64,000 nt of DNA from Phycisphaerales bacterium (GCA_022447205.1 JAKVBQ010000002.1:130913-194912); one strand, 5' to 3'; shown: positions 52,207 to 61,344, counted from the stretch's first letter. Translations and numbers: made by a program. Notes: a model not told the origin generated them from the letters alone.

Positions 52207-53940
52207 ATGACTCGATCACACCCGATGAGAACCGATGCAAGAGGCAACCGAGGGCTGACCGGCGGAGGGCTGGTCGGACTGATCGCGGGAGCGACGGTGC
52301 TCCTCGTCCTGTTCATGATATGGATGGGTGCGGTCGAACCTTCCGAGGAGATCTCCAGCAACGATACCCACAAGGTGTCCCGTGGAGATTTCCTGATCTC
52401 CATACCGGCAAGTGGCGAGCTTTCGGCGAACAACCTGGTCGAGATTCGCAACCCGCTCGAGACGAGGGGCATGATCATGGAGATCGTCGACGAGGGGAAG
52501 ACGGTCAGGAAGGGTGATCTCCTCGTCCGTTTCAACGAGGACTCCCTGGAGGAGAAGATCAAGGACGTCGATGACAGGCTTGTCGATGCACAGAACAGGC
52601 TCATCACCAGCGAACAGGATCTGGCCATCGCACAGAGCACGATGGAAAGCGATCTCGAGAAGGCGGACCTCGGCATCGACATCGCCCAGCTGGCACTGAA
52701 GGCATGGACGGAAGGCGACAACATCAAGTCCGTCAAGACCTTCGAAATCGCGCTCGAAACGGCAAAAATCAACTCCGACAGACTCACGAAACGATTCACC
52801 GAGGCCAAGGAGCTCGTCGACAACGGCTTCATCAGCAATGACGAGTATGAGCGGGATCGAATCGCGATGATCGAGGCTGCCGCAAAGGTCGAGCAGACCC
52901 AGCTCGATCTCAACGTCTACAAGCAGTACACCAGCAAGCAGGAAGAGAAGACGAAGATCTCCGACGTCGACCAGGCGACCGCGGAAAGGGCCAGGGTCAA
53001 GCAACGACACGAAGCGGCGCTGGTCACGCAGAACGCTGACGTCGAATCGGCCAGGAAACGGCTGGCGAACATCAGGATCGAGCTCGAGGAACTGAAGGAA
53101 CAGCTCGATCTCTGCTCGATCCTCGCACCGACGGATGGACTGGTGGTCTACAAGACCAGCCTTTCCTCGGGTCGAAGAGGAAGCGACGACAACCCCCCCA
53201 CGGTGGGAACCGACGTCTCCCCGAACGAGTTGATCATCCTGCTTCCGGACACCTCCCAGATGATCGCGGAAGTCAAGGTCAGCGAGGCGCTCAGCGGGAG
53301 GATCAAGCCCGGACAGCCGGCCATCGTCTACTCGGAGACCTATCCGAACATGCCGATCGAGGGTTCCGTCCAGAGCGTGAGCGTGCTTGCGGAAAGTGGT
53401 GGATGGCGTGATCCGAACCGTCGAGACTACACGGTTCGCATCGTGCTTGACGTGAAGGACGGAATGAACCTGAAGCCATCCATGAGATGCCGAAGCGAAA
53501 TCCAGCTCGGAAGAGTCGAGGATGCGATCTCCGTACCCATCCAATCCGTCTTCAGAAGTGGGCCACTGGCATTCGTCTACATTCCCGAAGGCGGGGGCTG
53601 GGGACAACGGGCGGTCGGCCTTGGTCGAGCAAGTGAACTTGCCGTCGAGGTGACCACCGGGATCGAGGTCGGCGACACGGTCCTCCTGAGGGAGCCGACA
53701 CCTTCGGAAATCACCTCGAGACTGGCGATGGACAAGCCAGCTGGTGGACCACCCGCCGACATGAAGTCAGGGCGACCCGGCGGAGCTCCTGCCGGATCCG
53801 GCATGCCGTCCGGAGGTGGTGCCCCGAAACAGGGTGGATGGAGCGGGTCTGCTTCCAGTGGTGGGAAGGGCCGGCAATCCGCCTCACAAGGGACAGGAAG
53901 CGCGCCAGGTCGTCCTTCAGGGAGCCAGCAGGGCTCCTGA
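52207..53940 (+). CDS. HlyD/RND-type periplasmic adaptor protein
   Basis: 577 residues from ATG 52207. One N-terminal transmembrane helix (LVGLIAGATVLLVLFMIWMG). The membrane-fusion-protein order is present: split lipoyl halves (ETRGMIMEIVDEGKTVRKGDLLVRF and CSILAPTDGLVVYKTS), joined by a long coiled-coil hairpin (about 120-300), then a beta-barrel domain (ALSGRIKPGQPAIVYSETYP) and a membrane-proximal domain. The last 60 residues are Gly/Ser/Pro-rich. It should bridge an inner-membrane transporter to the TolC protein encoded upstream, but no transporter gene follows; a strong terminator does. Confidence 0.85.
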   Translation: MTRSHPMRTDARGNRGLTGGGLVGLIAGATVLLVLFMIWMGAVEPSEEISSNDTHKVSRGDFLISIPASGELSANNLVEIRNPLETRGMIMEIVDEGKTVRKGDLLVRFNEDSLEEKIKDVDDRLVDAQNRLITSEQDLAIAQSTMESDLEKADLGIDIAQLALKAWTEGDNIKSVKTFEIALETAKINSDRLTKRFTEAKELVDNGFISNDEYERDRIAMIEAAAKVEQTQLDLNVYKQYTSKQEEKTKISDVDQATAERARVKQRHEAALVTQNADVESARKRLANIRIELEELKEQLDLCSILAPTDGLVVYKTSLSSGRRGSDDNPPTVGTDVSPNELIILLPDTSQMIAEVKVSEALSGRIKPGQPAIVYSETYPNMPIEGSVQSVSVLAESGGWRDPNRRDYTVRIVLDVKDGMNLKPSMRCRSEIQLGRVEDAISVPIQSVFRSGPLAFVYIPEGGGWGQRAVGLGRASELAVEVTTGIEVGDTVLLREPTPSEITSRLAMDKPAGGPPADMKSGRPGGAPAGSGMPSGGGAPKQGGWSGSASSGGKGRQSASQGTGSAPGRPSGSQQGS

Positions 53941-53999
53941 GCCAGCACGATCGTTCCGAAGGAATCTTTCGTTTCCAGACGGTTCACCCGCATCCAAAG

Positions 54000-54020
54000 C
54001 CGCCCAAGGGCGGTTTTTTT
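54000..54020 (+). terminator. Rho-independent terminator after the HlyD-type gene
   Basis: Stem ccgccc (54000-54005) and gggcgg (54008-54013) with a two-base loop, followed by seven T (54014-54020). This is the clearest classical terminator in the window, and it closes the TolC-esterase-adaptor operon. Confidence 0.88.
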
Positions 54021-54077
54021 GTTCAACTTTCCAGAAGTGAACGTGGACAACCCTCTTCCTAAGGCCATTTCCAATTG

Positions 54078-54635
54078 GTGAGCGACGACTGCACTGATCT
54101 TGCGGATCACGGTACGGGCGACCCGAATGCATTCGGACGCCTGTACGACCGCCATGCACCGATCGTGCTGGCACTCTGCGTGAGCAATGCACCCGGTCGT
54201 TCGTTCGCCGAGGGCGAGGACGCCCTGCAGGAAACCTTCACGAGGGCATTTCGCATGCTGGACCGAGTCGAAGACTGCACCAAGTTCAGGGCCTGGATCT
54301 ACCGGATCGCACGGTATGTCTGCTCCGAACGAAGGCGCAGCTCCGAACGGCGCAAGGGCCACGAGCAGGAAGCTTCAAAGCAAGCAGGCCTGAGACTCGC
54401 CGGCTCCGAACCGAACCACCCGGTCGAGCGAAGGGAACAGCTCGAACGCCTGGACTGGGCGTTGGACAAGCTCCCGGATGACGAAAGACTCGTGATACAC
54501 CTGCAGTACCTCGACCCTGATCCAGTGGGAGCAGCGCAACGCTCGCTCGGTGTCTCCAGAAGCGGCTACTACAAGATGCTTCAGAGGGCACGAGAACGGC
54601 TTGCCTCGCTCATGTCGAAGGAGATGACAGCATGA
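54078..54635 (+). CDS. ECF-family RNA polymerase sigma factor
   Basis: 185 residues from GTG 54078 (TTG 54075 is the alternative). Region 2 is about residues 15-85, with NAFGRLYDRHAPIVLALC, DALQETFTRAFRMLD and FRAWIYRIARYVCSERRR. Region 4 is about 115-178, with DWALDKLPDDERLVIHLQYLD and the DNA-binding helix AQRSLGVSRSGYYKMLQRARERL. No region 1.1 or 3. Its last bases overlap the start of the next gene (ATGA), the usual arrangement for a sigma factor and its cognate anti-sigma protein. Confidence 0.87.
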   Translation: MSDDCTDLADHGTGDPNAFGRLYDRHAPIVLALCVSNAPGRSFAEGEDALQETFTRAFRMLDRVEDCTKFRAWIYRIARYVCSERRRSSERRKGHEQEASKQAGLRLAGSEPNHPVERREQLERLDWALDKLPDDERLVIHLQYLDPDPVGAAQRSLGVSRSGYYKMLQRARERLASLMSKEMTA

Positions 54636-57600
54636 ACCACAATCAGGACAAGAACCATGACGGCGATCACAACGAGCTCGATGAGCTGCTGAAGTCATGG
54701 CATCAGGATGTGGGAAGCCGAGCGGATGAGGCGAGACAACGCGTCCTTTCCGCCGTGAATGCCGATGCGGTCACTCCTCATTCGCAAACAACGCTCAGGA
54801 AGATCTTCATGAACCGCTACCTCCCCTATGCAGCAATCATCGCGCTCACGACGCTGGTTGCACTCTTCGCAAGTCCGGAACTCACACCCAAGGCAATCGC
54901 ACAGGACGGTGTGGTCATGCTGCCCGACGGGGGGCGCCTCGATGCGTTCAACAAGGAAGGAGAGGAGATCGGTCCCTGCTCGCTTCGGAACACGGACGTC
55001 GACTTCTCCATCTCGGGGCACCTGGTTCGAGTCGATATCGAACAGGTCTACAACAACACCTACGACGCGATCATCGAGGCCGTCTACACGTTCCCGCTCT
55101 CACACCGAGGTGCGGTCGACCGCATGACGATGACCATACGTTCGGGTGACGAGACGAGGGTCGTGGAAGGCGAGATCGAGGAAAGAGGTCGGGCCAGGGA
55201 GATGTACGAGACCGCAAGGGACGCGGGTTATGTCGCAAGCCTGCTCGAACAGGAACGTCCCAACATCTTCACCCAGTCGGTTGCGAACATCGAGCCGGGG
55301 TCCGAAGTGACGATCGCAATCAGTTACGTCGAGACCCTGGAGAGCGTGGACGGCACCTACAAGATCGCCTTCCCCACGGTCGTCGGGCCACGGTACATCC
55401 CCGGTTACCCCAAGGATGGGATCAACATCCCAGAAGGATGCGTCGGACGGCAGGGAATCGTCCTTCGTGGTCCCTCTGAAATCACGTTGAAGGATGGTGT
55501 CTGGTTGAACGGGCAGGAGATCCAGCTCGAGAAGCTGGAGAATGCATCCAATGTCATCGAGATGATCAAGACATCCCACCCGATCAAGAGGCCGGACTGG
55601 TCGAAGAACGGGGAACAGCCCGAACTCAACCGGGCCTTCGAGGTCACGTACCCCAATGGCTCCAAGGAACCAGGCCTCCTGTTTGCAGACAACACCGGAC
55701 AGGTCGGGGGGCGTTGGTTCTGTGTCGATCCGAATCCCGAACCCGGTGCGCCCTTCGCCCAGGACACCGACCAGGTACCCGATGCATCGAAGATCACGCC
55801 GATGCCGGTGATGCCCGGGACCCGTGCCGGGCACGACATCTCGATCTCGGTCGACATCGAGACCGGCGGCCCCTCGATCGAGAACGTCATCGCACCACTT
55901 CATGAGATCAGGGAGACCTCGCCAAACAAGGGCAAGGGAAGTCTTGGCTTCCGCTCCTTCGAGCTCGCTTCCATGGATGAGATTCCCAACCGTGACTTCA
56001 TTCTCGAGTGGACACTCGGAGATGATGGCATTCAGGAGAGCATCCTCACGCATGCGAAGAGCGCCGGTACTGCATACCTCCTGGACGGTCCCGAGGAAGG
56101 GATCACGATCGTCGATGGACACCTCGCGTTGATTCTGAACCCCCCCGCCCGCGTCGAGGATGTCGACGTGCCGGCTCGGGAGCTGGTCTTCGTCCTCGAC
56201 ACCTCGGGATCGATGAGGGGCTTCCCCCTCGACAAGGCCAAGGCCGTCATGACGCGTGCCATCGACTCGATGCGACCCGAGGACACGTTCAACCTGATCA
56301 CGTTCGCAGGCGACACGAGCATCCTCTGGGAGCAGCCGAAGCCCGCGACCGCCGAGAACCGCAAGCAGGCCAACGACTTCATCAATTCCCGCAGGGGTGG
56401 TGGCGGAACGGAAATGATGAAGGCCATCAACGCCGCCCTGACGCAGACCGCCTCGGAAGAACGCACCCTTGGCCCCATGGACCTGGTGAACCTGCCTGCC
56501 GACGGCCGCAGTGTCCGGGTCGTGCTGCCCTTCGAAGCGTTCGCGGAGAGGAAGTTCCAGGTGAGCCCCGATGTCCGCTTCGGAATCGAGACCACGATCG
56601 CGATTCCCGCGCGACCGGAGTCGATGGATGGCGAACAGATCAACGGATCACTTCCCATCGAGGTCGATGGCGAGTGGGTGACGCGTGAAGGACGGCGCAT
56701 ACTGGTCGTGAAGAACGCCACGTTCATCGATGGGAATGCACCGAAGAGCGATCCGATGCGCATTGTCGTGTTCATGACCGATGGCTACGTCGGCAACGAT
56801 CAGGCGATCCTCGCATCCATTCGCAGGAATGCGGCGACAACCCGGGTCTTCAGCTTTGGAATCGGCAACAGTGTCAACCGCTACCTCCTTGACGGCATGG
56901 CTGAAGCCGGTCGTGGCGTGGCTGAATACGTCACGCTGGAAGGCAAGACGGCCGAGGAGGCGGTCGATCGCTTCGCTCGCCGGATCCAGACGCCGGTCCT
57001 GATCGACCTCACGATGGAAACCGACGGAATCGTGCTCCAGGATGTTCTTCCTTCGGGCGGCCACCTCCCCGATCTCTTCGACGAAGAGCCGATCGTCATC
57101 CTTGCGCGCTATCAGGTTCCCGGCAAGGGCACGATCACACTTCGAGGACGCACCGGAAACGGACCCTGGAGTCGAACGATCGATGTCACGCTTCCGGAGG
57201 ACGAGCAGGACAACGACGTGATCGCGACACTCTGGGCTCGCAAGAAGGTCGACCAGGTCCTCGCGCCGCACCTCGGGTCCTTGCAGACGGGGACTGTCGA
57301 TCCAGTCATCAAGAACGAGGTCGTCGCACTCGGCAAGACGTATTCGATCATGACACCGTTCACGAGCTTCGTCGCGATCGAGAAGACCAGGGTGGTTTCG
57401 GATGGAAAGCCGATGCTGGTCAGGGTCCCCATCGAACTGCCGAGCGGCACGGATTGGAGCGGTTTCTTCGGTGATCCGAATGCCGACCCGATCGACGTTC
57501 GCCTCGAAATCGCGGCGCTCGGCATCAACCAGGACGCATTGGAGGCAATGGCCGACAACTTGCGTGGAGATGAAGCGGCCGACATCGACACGGAGTCACT

Positions 57601-58252
57601 TGAACTCAAGCGCGAGAGCTTGTCACTCGGAACACCCGCTTCCGCGGCGAAGGTCCAGCCGTCGACCAATTCGTGGTACGGAGCACCCACCGCCACGCGA
57701 TCCGGTGGTGCCACCCGTGGTCGGAGCAGAGGTGGCAGATCCGCGCCGAACGCCCTCGCCGCGATGCCTCCCCCTGCGGGATCCGCCGGTGGCCTCATTG
57801 GCGGAGGATCGGGCGGAACCTTCAGTTCATCGATTGCAGAGGATTCCGCAGCGGAAAGACCTGCCCCCGCAAGTGCAGTGGAACAGGAAGCCGAAGTCGA
57901 GAAGCGGGCTCTCGAACGTGACCAGTTCGCCCGTCTCGCGATCACGCTGGACAGACCACTGTTGAGGCTGGCTGTTCGTTCGGTCCTTCCCGCAGACGAA
58001 TTGAAGTACTTCAAGCTCGATGCCGAGGAGCGCTACCTGGATGCTGATGGCACGATCACCGTGTCCATCAAGGTCGACGATGCCAACCAGGCGATGCTTG
58101 ATGCCCTCGAGAAGGCTGGGCTCCAGCTGTCCGGGATCAACAAGGCATCAGGCGTGGTCGCAGGCACGGTCACCCCGGACAAGCTGGTGGCGATCGGACT
58201 CCTTGATGGTGTTCTTCGGGTCGTCCCGACCTCGATGAAGAGCATCGACTGA
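54632..58252 (+). CDS. Anti-sigma-like / VIT / vWA membrane protein
   Basis: 1206 residues, translationally coupled to the ECF sigma gene. Residues 1-60 are a soluble helical segment (ELDELLKSWHQDVGSRADEARQRVL) like a short anti-sigma domain, followed by a transmembrane helix at about 67-85. Exported part: VIT domain about 100-230 (DVDFSISGHLVRVDIEQVY, ARDAGYVASLLEQERPNIF), a linker, then a vWA domain with the MIDAS DTSGSM near 520, TEMM near 595 and FMTDGY near 712. About 100 residues (604-707) interrupt the vWA fold. A long beta-rich part and a Gly/Ser-rich stretch (near 1035-1060) precede a compact C-terminal domain (about 1105-1206). Confidence 0.82.
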   Translation: MNHNQDKNHDGDHNELDELLKSWHQDVGSRADEARQRVLSAVNADAVTPHSQTTLRKIFMNRYLPYAAIIALTTLVALFASPELTPKAIAQDGVVMLPDGGRLDAFNKEGEEIGPCSLRNTDVDFSISGHLVRVDIEQVYNNTYDAIIEAVYTFPLSHRGAVDRMTMTIRSGDETRVVEGEIEERGRAREMYETARDAGYVASLLEQERPNIFTQSVANIEPGSEVTIAISYVETLESVDGTYKIAFPTVVGPRYIPGYPKDGINIPEGCVGRQGIVLRGPSEITLKDGVWLNGQEIQLEKLENASNVIEMIKTSHPIKRPDWSKNGEQPELNRAFEVTYPNGSKEPGLLFADNTGQVGGRWFCVDPNPEPGAPFAQDTDQVPDASKITPMPVMPGTRAGHDISISVDIETGGPSIENVIAPLHEIRETSPNKGKGSLGFRSFELASMDEIPNRDFILEWTLGDDGIQESILTHAKSAGTAYLLDGPEEGITIVDGHLALILNPPARVEDVDVPARELVFVLDTSGSMRGFPLDKAKAVMTRAIDSMRPEDTFNLITFAGDTSILWEQPKPATAENRKQANDFINSRRGGGGTEMMKAINAALTQTASEERTLGPMDLVNLPADGRSVRVVLPFEAFAERKFQVSPDVRFGIETTIAIPARPESMDGEQINGSLPIEVDGEWVTREGRRILVVKNATFIDGNAPKSDPMRIVVFMTDGYVGNDQAILASIRRNAATTRVFSFGIGNSVNRYLLDGMAEAGRGVAEYVTLEGKTAEEAVDRFARRIQTPVLIDLTMETDGIVLQDVLPSGGHLPDLFDEEPIVILARYQVPGKGTITLRGRTGNGPWSRTIDVTLPEDEQDNDVIATLWARKKVDQVLAPHLGSLQTGTVDPVIKNEVVALGKTYSIMTPFTSFVAIEKTRVVSDGKPMLVRVPIELPSGTDWSGFFGDPNADPIDVRLEIAALGINQDALEAMADNLRGDEAADIDTESLELKRESLSLGTPASAAKVQPSTNSWYGAPTATRSGGATRGRSRGGRSAPNALAAMPPPAGSAGGLIGGGSGGTFSSSIAEDSAAERPAPASAVEQEAEVEKRALERDQFARLAITLDRPLLRLAVRSVLPADELKYFKLDAEERYLDADGTITVSIKVDDANQAMLDALEKAGLQLSGINKASGVVAGTVTPDKLVAIGLLDGVLRVVPTSMKSID

Positions 58253-58265
58253 GCAGGTCAGCTGA

Positions 58266-59324
58266 TCACTTCGACCCGACTTCCACGGGGCGTTCCTCAC
58301 CATGGGACGCCCCGTTTTCATCATCGATCCCCGAAGGACGAAGGAGACCACCGATCCGATCGACCTTTCGTGTGGAACTCCAGATGACGAGGACCAGCCC
58401 GGCAAGGATCAGTGCGATCGAAAGCACCATCGCGGTTCGCAGCTCACCGACCTCGAGAGCACCGACATGCCGCTCTCGGAATTGTTCGGTCACTTCCCGG
58501 AGCACTCCGTAACCGATGAGGAACCAACCGGCGACCACGCCCGGCTTGCGAGCGACCAACCAGACCAGAATCAGGAGGCCGAGCAGGATCGGTCCATCGC
58601 TTGTGGCCTGGAAGAGCTGAGAGGGATATCGAGCCGGAAGAAGTGGTGTGATTGATTCGATGAGCGACTGATTGCCGGCCTGACACTCGACAATGATCTG
58701 TTGGTGAAGATCAAGAGCATCCGGTCTCGAAAGCAAACCCTGGAAACCCTGGATCTGTTCGACAGGCAGTGCATGCACCTCTTCCGGATACTTGATGCTC
58801 CACCAGGGTGGATTCGCCTGATGTCGATCTGGAAGCGGAACCCCCCAGAGTTCACCGTTGACGAAATTCGCAAGACGACCGAAGAACAGGCCCGGGGGAG
58901 CGATGAATGCAGTGATGTCGAGCAGGTGAAGCCATGGGACCCTGGCCCTATGGGCAAAGATGAGCATCGCAATGATGCATCCGATCATGCCGCCATGACT
59001 GGCCATCCCACCGCGGTGGATCGCAAGAATCCCCCAGAAGGGAAATTCGGACGAGAAGTCCGTGAACAATGCGGGTTCGTAGAAGGCTCCGTAGCCGAGT
59101 CGGCCACCAAGAAGCACTCCGACGATCGAATAGGTGATGAAATCGCCCACTTGAGCGGTGCTGAGCAGGATGCGCCTGGTCGATGACATCCATCGCATGA
59201 CCAACCAGGCGACGATGAACCCGCTCAGATAGGAGAGTCCATACCACTTGATCCCAAAGCTGTCCGTGAACCGGATCGCGTTCGGGTCGAGGTTGTGGAG
59301 ATAGCTTTCAGCGAGGACGTACAC
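58266..59324 (-). CDS. lgt: Prolipoprotein diacylglyceryl transferase
   Basis: 352 residues, multi-pass inner-membrane enzyme that transfers diacylglycerol from phosphatidylglycerol to the lipobox Cys. About seven hydrophobic helices. Signature residues include the His in the RGGMASHGGMIG segment, the Arg in GRLGYGAFYEP, and GLFFGRLANFVNGELWGVPLP, which matches the family signature GRxxNFxNxELxG. The C-terminal tail is longer than in E. coli. It serves the several lipoproteins encoded in this window. A plus-strand terminator hairpin lies inside its 3' end. Confidence 0.92.
   Translation of the reverse strand: MYVLAESYLHNLDPNAIRFTDSFGIKWYGLSYLSGFIVAWLVMRWMSSTRRILLSTAQVGDFITYSIVGVLLGGRLGYGAFYEPALFTDFSSEFPFWGILAIHRGGMASHGGMIGCIIAMLIFAHRARVPWLHLLDITAFIAPPGLFFGRLANFVNGELWGVPLPDRHQANPPWWSIKYPEEVHALPVEQIQGFQGLLSRPDALDLHQQIIVECQAGNQSLIESITPLLPARYPSQLFQATSDGPILLGLLILVWLVARKPGVVAGWFLIGYGVLREVTEQFRERHVGALEVGELRTAMVLSIALILAGLVLVIWSSTRKVDRIGGLLRPSGIDDENGASHGEERPVEVGSK
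58285..58318 (+). terminator. Terminator for the VIT/vWA gene, inside the 3' end of lgt
   Basis: acggggcgt (58285-58293) and acgccccgt (58307-58315) form a 9-bp stem with a 13-base loop, followed by TTTT. On the plus strand it ends transcription after the VIT/vWA gene; on the minus strand the same bases code for the last residues of Lgt. Confidence 0.65.
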
Positions 59325-59410
59325 GCCATCAGGATAACGAGACCGAAGATGTCAGGTTGAAAGGGATGGCGGCAATGCGATCATCGGGGCGGTGCCGAAA
59401 GCAAGGCCGG

Positions 59411-59671
59411 TCAACGCGCGTCGGCCACCAAGCTTCGGATCGTCCAGTCCTGGAACAGTTCCGGCTCGAAGACATCTCCGGAATCGATCACCAGAGTGGA
59501 GTTGTCCGCGGTTTCGACACCAAGCGGGGCGACCGAATCAAGGGCGCTGAAGAGCGCGAGATGAAGAACACCGATGACCGTGACGATCACACCAAGAACG
59601 ACGAGACGCCTTGCCTGGGCGCGGATGCGGTTCATCGTGAGTCTGTCATTCGTTGTCTTGCGGCCATCCAT
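59411..59671 (-). CDS. Small single-pass membrane protein
   Basis: 86 residues; ATG 59635 is an alternative start 12 codons in. A basic N-terminus (RIRAQARRL), one hydrophobic helix (VVLGVIVTVIGVLHLALFSAL) and a short acidic outer part (DSGDVFEPELFQDWTIRSL). No family recognised. It lies upstream of lgt on the same strand. Confidence 0.5.
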   Translation of the reverse strand: MDGRKTTNDRLTMNRIRAQARRLVVLGVIVTVIGVLHLALFSALDSVAPLGVETADNSTLVIDSGDVFEPELFQDWTIRSLVADAR

Positions 59672-60004
59672 GGGTCAAATCCCTTGAGATGTCGGTTCCT
59701 GAAATCCGTGAACGCCAGACAGGTCCTCCCTGACTGCCCTTGCGTCTAGACAATCATCGGACCCGGATGACGTTTCAGGCCAAAGCCTGCGGAAATTCGT
59801 ACGGATTCCGCGGCAGGACTCGGCAAAGCGCGTTCAGGAAACGACAAAATGAGGCAAATCCCCCCGGAATGAGCACCAAACGGGATTTCCTGTCTGGGAC
59901 GTGATTGAATCTTCCTCCTTCAGAGCCAAACAAGGGGGACTCAAATGCCGATGATGGGTGTGCCGAGCACCTTCTCCATCCGAACGAGAACCGAAGGCAG
60001 GACA
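59672..60004. other. Intergenic region upstream of trpD with hairpins
   Basis: 333 bases with no accepted gene; a minus-strand frame of 81 codons here has poor composition. An imperfect hairpin (cctgcggaa near 59786 with ttccgcggcagg near 59806) and an inverted repeat AAATCCC...GGGATTT (about 59856-59888) are visible. I see no obvious Trp-rich leader peptide. It may contain the trpD promoter and a structured leader. Confidence 0.45.
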
Positions 60005-61072
60005 ATGGGATACCAACCAAGACCGTCAGAATTCGCCCGCCCCGAACATGAAGGGGATCTCACTCCATATCTCACGCATCTCCTCGACGGCAACACGCTT
60101 CCCGAAGAGCAGACCGCCTCGGTATTCAATGCAATCATGACCGGTCAGTGCGACCATGCGGAAGTGGGTGCGCTGCTTGCTCTGATGGCGACACGACTCC
60201 CGACGGTCGAGGAACTGGTTGGTGCGGCAAGCGTGATGCGAGAGAAGGTCGACCATCTCGATCTGGGCGTGCCACATGACAAGCTTCTCGACACCGCGGG
60301 TACCGGGGGCGCACCGAAGACGTTCAACGTGTCCACGGCGGCTGCAATCATCGCGGCGGCAAGCGGTTCGAAGGTCGCGAAACATGGCAATCGGTCACGA
60401 ACCGGGCGTGGTTCGGCGGAAGTCCTGGAGGCACTCGGTGTCAACGTGGATGCGGGGCACTCCGCACAGAGGCGCTGCTTAGAGTCGGCAAACGTCTGCT
60501 TCTGTTACGCGATCCACCATCATCCCGCAGCCAAGCATGCCATGCCGGTTCGAAAGGCCCTTGGATTCCCGACGATCTTCAACCTCCTTGGCCCGCTCAC
60601 GAATCCCGCTGGCGCCGGTCGTCAGGTCATGGGTGTCTACAGGCAGGAATTCGTCAGGCCCATCGCGGATGCACTCGCACGCCTCGGTTCGGTTCGAGCT
60701 CTGGTGATGCATTCCGAAGAAGGACTCGATGAATTCAGCCTTGGCGGGCGAAGCATGGTCGCCCAGGTCGACGAGGGAACCGTGCGCGAATACACGGTTG
60801 ATCCGGATGCACTGGGACTGCAGGTGACCCCGTATGAGGCATTGCAGGCGCAAGACCTGCAACATGCCGTGGATCTCGTGAGAAACGTCCTCTCGGGCGA
60901 GGAACGAGGGCCTGCCAGGGACATCGTGCTGCTGAACGCCGCCGCCGCCATCTATGCAGGAGGTCAGGAGGACTCGATCGAGGACGCGCTGGCAGTGGCT
61001 GCCCAGTCGATTGATTTCGGCGCTGCTTCCGAAGCCCTCGAAGCCCTGGTGGAAGCCTCGAATTCGAGCTGA
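60005..61072 (+). CDS. trpD: Anthranilate phosphoribosyltransferase
   Basis: 355 residues from ATG 60005. An ATG at 59945, preceded by AGGGGGA, would add 20 residues and is a serious alternative. Second step of tryptophan synthesis: joins anthranilate to PRPP. Motifs are DTAGTGGAPKTFNVSTAAA (PRPP site), KHGNRSRTGRGSAEVLEALG, and FNLLGPLTNPAGA with the second metal/anthranilate site. GLDEFSLGG is also conserved. No other trp gene is nearby, so the pathway is scattered in this genome. A terminator follows. Confidence 0.92.
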   Translation: MGYQPRPSEFARPEHEGDLTPYLTHLLDGNTLPEEQTASVFNAIMTGQCDHAEVGALLALMATRLPTVEELVGAASVMREKVDHLDLGVPHDKLLDTAGTGGAPKTFNVSTAAAIIAAASGSKVAKHGNRSRTGRGSAEVLEALGVNVDAGHSAQRRCLESANVCFCYAIHHHPAAKHAMPVRKALGFPTIFNLLGPLTNPAGAGRQVMGVYRQEFVRPIADALARLGSVRALVMHSEEGLDEFSLGGRSMVAQVDEGTVREYTVDPDALGLQVTPYEALQAQDLQHAVDLVRNVLSGEERGPARDIVLLNAAAAIYAGGQEDSIEDALAVAAQSIDFGAASEALEALVEASNSS

Positions 61073-61092
61073 AAGCCCCAAAATGGGCCGTG

Positions 61093-61115
61093 AAACCCGT
61101 GAAAAACGGGTTTTT
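61093..61115 (+). terminator. Rho-independent terminator of trpD
   Basis: aaacccgt (61093-61100) and acgggttt (61106-61113) form an 8-bp stem with the loop gaaaa, followed by further T. It lies 20 bases after the trpD stop. Confidence 0.8.
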
Positions 61116-61344
61116 CTCCATATTGGTGTAAGCATATGTTTTACAGCTGGATAAGACGTGAAGACCACCGGGAAAAGTGCCTCAATGGCCGCCAAATCAG
61201 GGTCTCAAGTTCATCCTGAACGACGTACTCGTCCGATATCCGTTCATGTCAAGAAGATGGGTCTTCTGCCTCGCACGGAAGCGGAGTGGGACGCCATCAG
61301 GATACGGCAGGTCGGACGTTGCGCCCCTGCTTGGAGAGTCAAAC

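Noticed and set aside
52216..53607. Minus-strand open frame of about 460 codons over the HlyD-type gene
   Set aside because: Antisense shadow of the adaptor gene, whose coiled coil makes the opposite strand open by chance.
59775..60020. Minus-strand frame of 81 codons upstream of trpD
   Set aside because: Overlaps the likely trpD start, has many Phe, Arg and Pro residues without pattern and no ribosome-binding site.
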